Origin: an archaeon
Lineage (GTDB): Archaea; Thermoproteota; Nitrososphaeria; Nitrososphaerales; Nitrosopumilaceae
Direction of reading: 5' to 3'
Assembly (NCBI GenBank): GCA_005240025.1
Contig: SBBK01000001.1
Span: forward strand, 1-7,443
Length of the DNA: 7,443 nt
Shown: one piece after another, positions 6,589 to 7,443 of the stretch
How the letters are laid out: every line of letters begins with the position of its first letter
How positions within the stretch are numbered: the first letter of the stretch is position 1
Translations under genes and position numbers: made by a program
Notes under the pieces: generated by a model
What the model was told of the DNA's origin: nothing
The model's database searches: none
What the model saw: the letters and a program-made list of their open reading frames with translations, nothing else

Positions 6589-6768
6589 ATGTCAACATCA
6601 CTGACACTTCCAATATGCAGCTGCTGTAACAGACACATCATGCCAAACGACAAGTGTGTCAAGTTCAACTGCCCAGAGTGTGGCTCGATTCTGATGTGGA
6701 GATGCCAGAGCTGTAGAGAAGCAGCCAGACCTTACACGTGCCAGTCTTGCAACTTTCAGGGACCATAA
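6589..6768 (+). CDS. Small four-CxxC zinc-ribbon protein, HVO_2753/DUF1610-like
   Basis: Cytoplasmic protein of 59 residues with ten cysteines, eight of them in four CxxC knuckles: C10/C13, C28/C31, C39/C42 and C51/C54. The pattern, including RCQSCREAARPYTC and the ending CNFQGP, matches the small archaeal zinc-finger family with two zinc sites typified by Haloferax HVO_2753. The family resembles RNA-binding or translation-linked zinc ribbons, but its molecular function is not established. The ATG at 6565 would add eight residues, but it lies within the TATA box, and the family's usual opening (MSTxLTLPxC) fits 6589. The gene is followed after 3 bases by aEF-1beta; this pairing also occurs in other archaea, supporting a role near translation elongation. 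Confidence 0.88.
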   Translation: MSTSLTLPICSCCNRHIMPNDKCVKFNCPECGSILMWRCQSCREAARPYTCQSCNFQGP

Positions 6769-6771
6769 AAA

Positions 6772-7053
6772 ATGGCCCGGCTGTTATTGATAACAAAGAT
6801 CCTCCCAACAGGTATAGAGGTAGATCTGGATAAACTGGCAACAGATATTCGCTCGAAGCTTGACGGCGGGATCCTGCTTGAAAAGTACACAAAAGAGCCA
6901 TTAGCTTTTGGCCTATACTACCTAAAGGCAGAGTTCAACCTAGAAGATAAAGAAGGACAGATGGATGCACTTGAAGGAACCGTCAGATCTGCAGAGGGAG
7001 TAAGCGAATTTGAGGTACTCAGTATGAGCCGCAAGTCAGTAGATGTGAAGTGA
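6772..7053 (+). CDS. ef1b: Translation elongation factor aEF-1beta
   Basis: Guanine nucleotide exchange factor that reloads aEF-1alpha with GTP after aminoacyl-tRNA delivery. It has 93 residues, the size of archaeal aEF-1beta, which consists only of the ferredoxin-like exchange domain. Visible hallmarks are [19 protein letters not shown] (4-22), the conserved [14 protein letters not shown] (42-55) and the terminal helix-strand [20 protein letters not shown] (68-87), corresponding to the family's VegV-x-S-x-x-V ending. It starts 3 bases after the zinc-ribbon stop and ends 5 bases before the Cdc48-type GTG, so the three genes very probably share one transcript. Confidence 0.93.
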   Translation: MARLLLITKILPTGIEVDLDKLATDIRSKLDGGILLEKYTKEPLAFGLYYLKAEFNLEDKEGQMDALEGTVRSAEGVSEFEVLSMSRKSVDVK

Positions 7054-7058
7054 CCCCG

Positions 7059-7443
7059 GTGGCGCGAAAAGACGAACCACTGCAGATGCGAGTAGGCGAG
7101 GCAAAACAAAGAGACGTAGGCAAAAAACGTGCAAGGGTTGGTTCCGATGCCATGGATTTTCTCAAGATCAGCCCAGGGGACATAGTCGAAATCACAGGCA
7201 AGCGCACCAGCTGCGCAGTAGTTTGGCCTACAGACGAGGACGACAAGTTTGCAGACATCATAAGAATCGACGGCCAGACAAGAAAAAACATCGGCAGTGC
7301 ATTAAACGATATCGTTAAAATTAAAAAAGCGGCGGCAAAGGTGGCCAAATCAATTTCACTGGTCCCGGTAAGCGATATGGTAACAGTAGACAAAGAGTTT
7401 ACAGATTTTGTAAAGAACCGCCTAAAGGGACTCCCCTTTTGCC
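7059..7443 (+). CDS. Cdc48/VAT-type AAA ATPase, N-terminal part (cut by window end)
   Basis: The first 128 residues of an AAA+ unfoldase of the Cdc48/p97/VAT family, which extracts and unfolds proteins, often for the proteasome. Only the N domain is visible: a double-psi beta-barrel half with LQMRVGEAKQRDVGKKRARV (8-27), GDIVEITGKRTSCAVVWP (40-57) and IIRIDGQTRKNIG (67-79), followed by the start of the second N subdomain (VTVDKEFTDFVKNRLKGLPF, 108-127). The ATPase modules lie beyond the window. I chose GTG 7059 over ATG 7086 because the nine extra residues (MARKDEPLQ) resemble the usual start of thaumarchaeal members and a GTGA, able to pair with the 16S 3' end, lies 5 bases before it within the aEF-1beta stop. 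The complete length cannot be judged here. Confidence 0.92.
   Translation, partial: MARKDEPLQMRVGEAKQRDVGKKRARVGSDAMDFLKISPGDIVEITGKRTSCAVVWPTDEDDKFADIIRIDGQTRKNIGSALNDIVKIKKAAAKVAKSISLVPVSDMVTVDKEFTDFVKNRLKGLPFC

Noticed and set aside
7019..7393. 124-codon - strand open frame opposite the cdc48-type gene
   Set aside because: The + strand encodes an unmistakable Cdc48 N domain here; the antisense frame shows no domain, promoter or RBS.
1..7443. CRISPR array, insertion sequence, tRNA, rRNA or defence island
   Set aside because: No spaced long repeats, transposase-like motifs, cloverleaf-like segments or rRNA-like stretches were seen; the genes are mostly housekeeping and closely packed.

Overview
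The window looks like a chromosomal segment of an ammonia-oxidising-type archaeon (Thaumarchaeota/Nitrososphaerota, probably the Nitrosopumilales side). Gene content is archaeal: aEF-1beta, a Pth2-type peptidyl-tRNA hydrolase, a TruD/Pus7 pseudouridine synthase, a Cdc48/VAT-type N-domain, a geranylgeranyl-reductase-family flavoprotein and a FilR1-like winged-helix regulator. Several starts have an A/T-rich TATA-like box centred about 25-29 bases upstream and no clear Shine-Dalgarno, the pattern of leaderless archaeal transcripts. GC content by eye is intermediate, higher than typical open-ocean Nitrosopumilus; the genus is not settled from this window alone.

Layout. Bases 2-82 look like the C-terminal end of an unidentified + strand gene. 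A + strand transcriptional regulator follows (155-940) and meets, tail to tail with only 6 bases between, a - strand dolichyl-phosphate-mannose-synthase-like glycosyltransferase with a C-terminal GtrA membrane domain (947-2107). The - strand continues upstream with truD (2176-3372), a secreted beta-propeller protein (3369-4922, overlapping truD by 4 bases) and pth2 (4978-5331). A divergent promoter region (5332-5409) separates these from the + strand: a geranylgeranyl-reductase-like gene (5410-6546), then a likely operon of a small four-CxxC zinc-ribbon protein (6589-6768), aEF-1beta (6772-7053) and the start of a Cdc48-type AAA ATPase (7059 to the window end). No stretch above 300 bases lacks a gene. 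I saw no rRNA, tRNA, CRISPR, insertion sequence or attachment site.

How the genes relate. Most are housekeeping: translation (Pth2, EF-1beta, zinc ribbon), tRNA modification (TruD), protein remodelling (Cdc48), membrane lipid saturation (GGR) and sugar transfer at the membrane (GT2-GtrA). The least ordinary part is the exported beta-propeller gene placed between pth2 and truD. It shares a stop/start overlap with truD and has, around its own putative TATA box, three copies of a 7-base repeat spaced 11 and 21 bp apart. I did not find an obviously new multi-gene system; the best leads are this propeller gene and its promoter.
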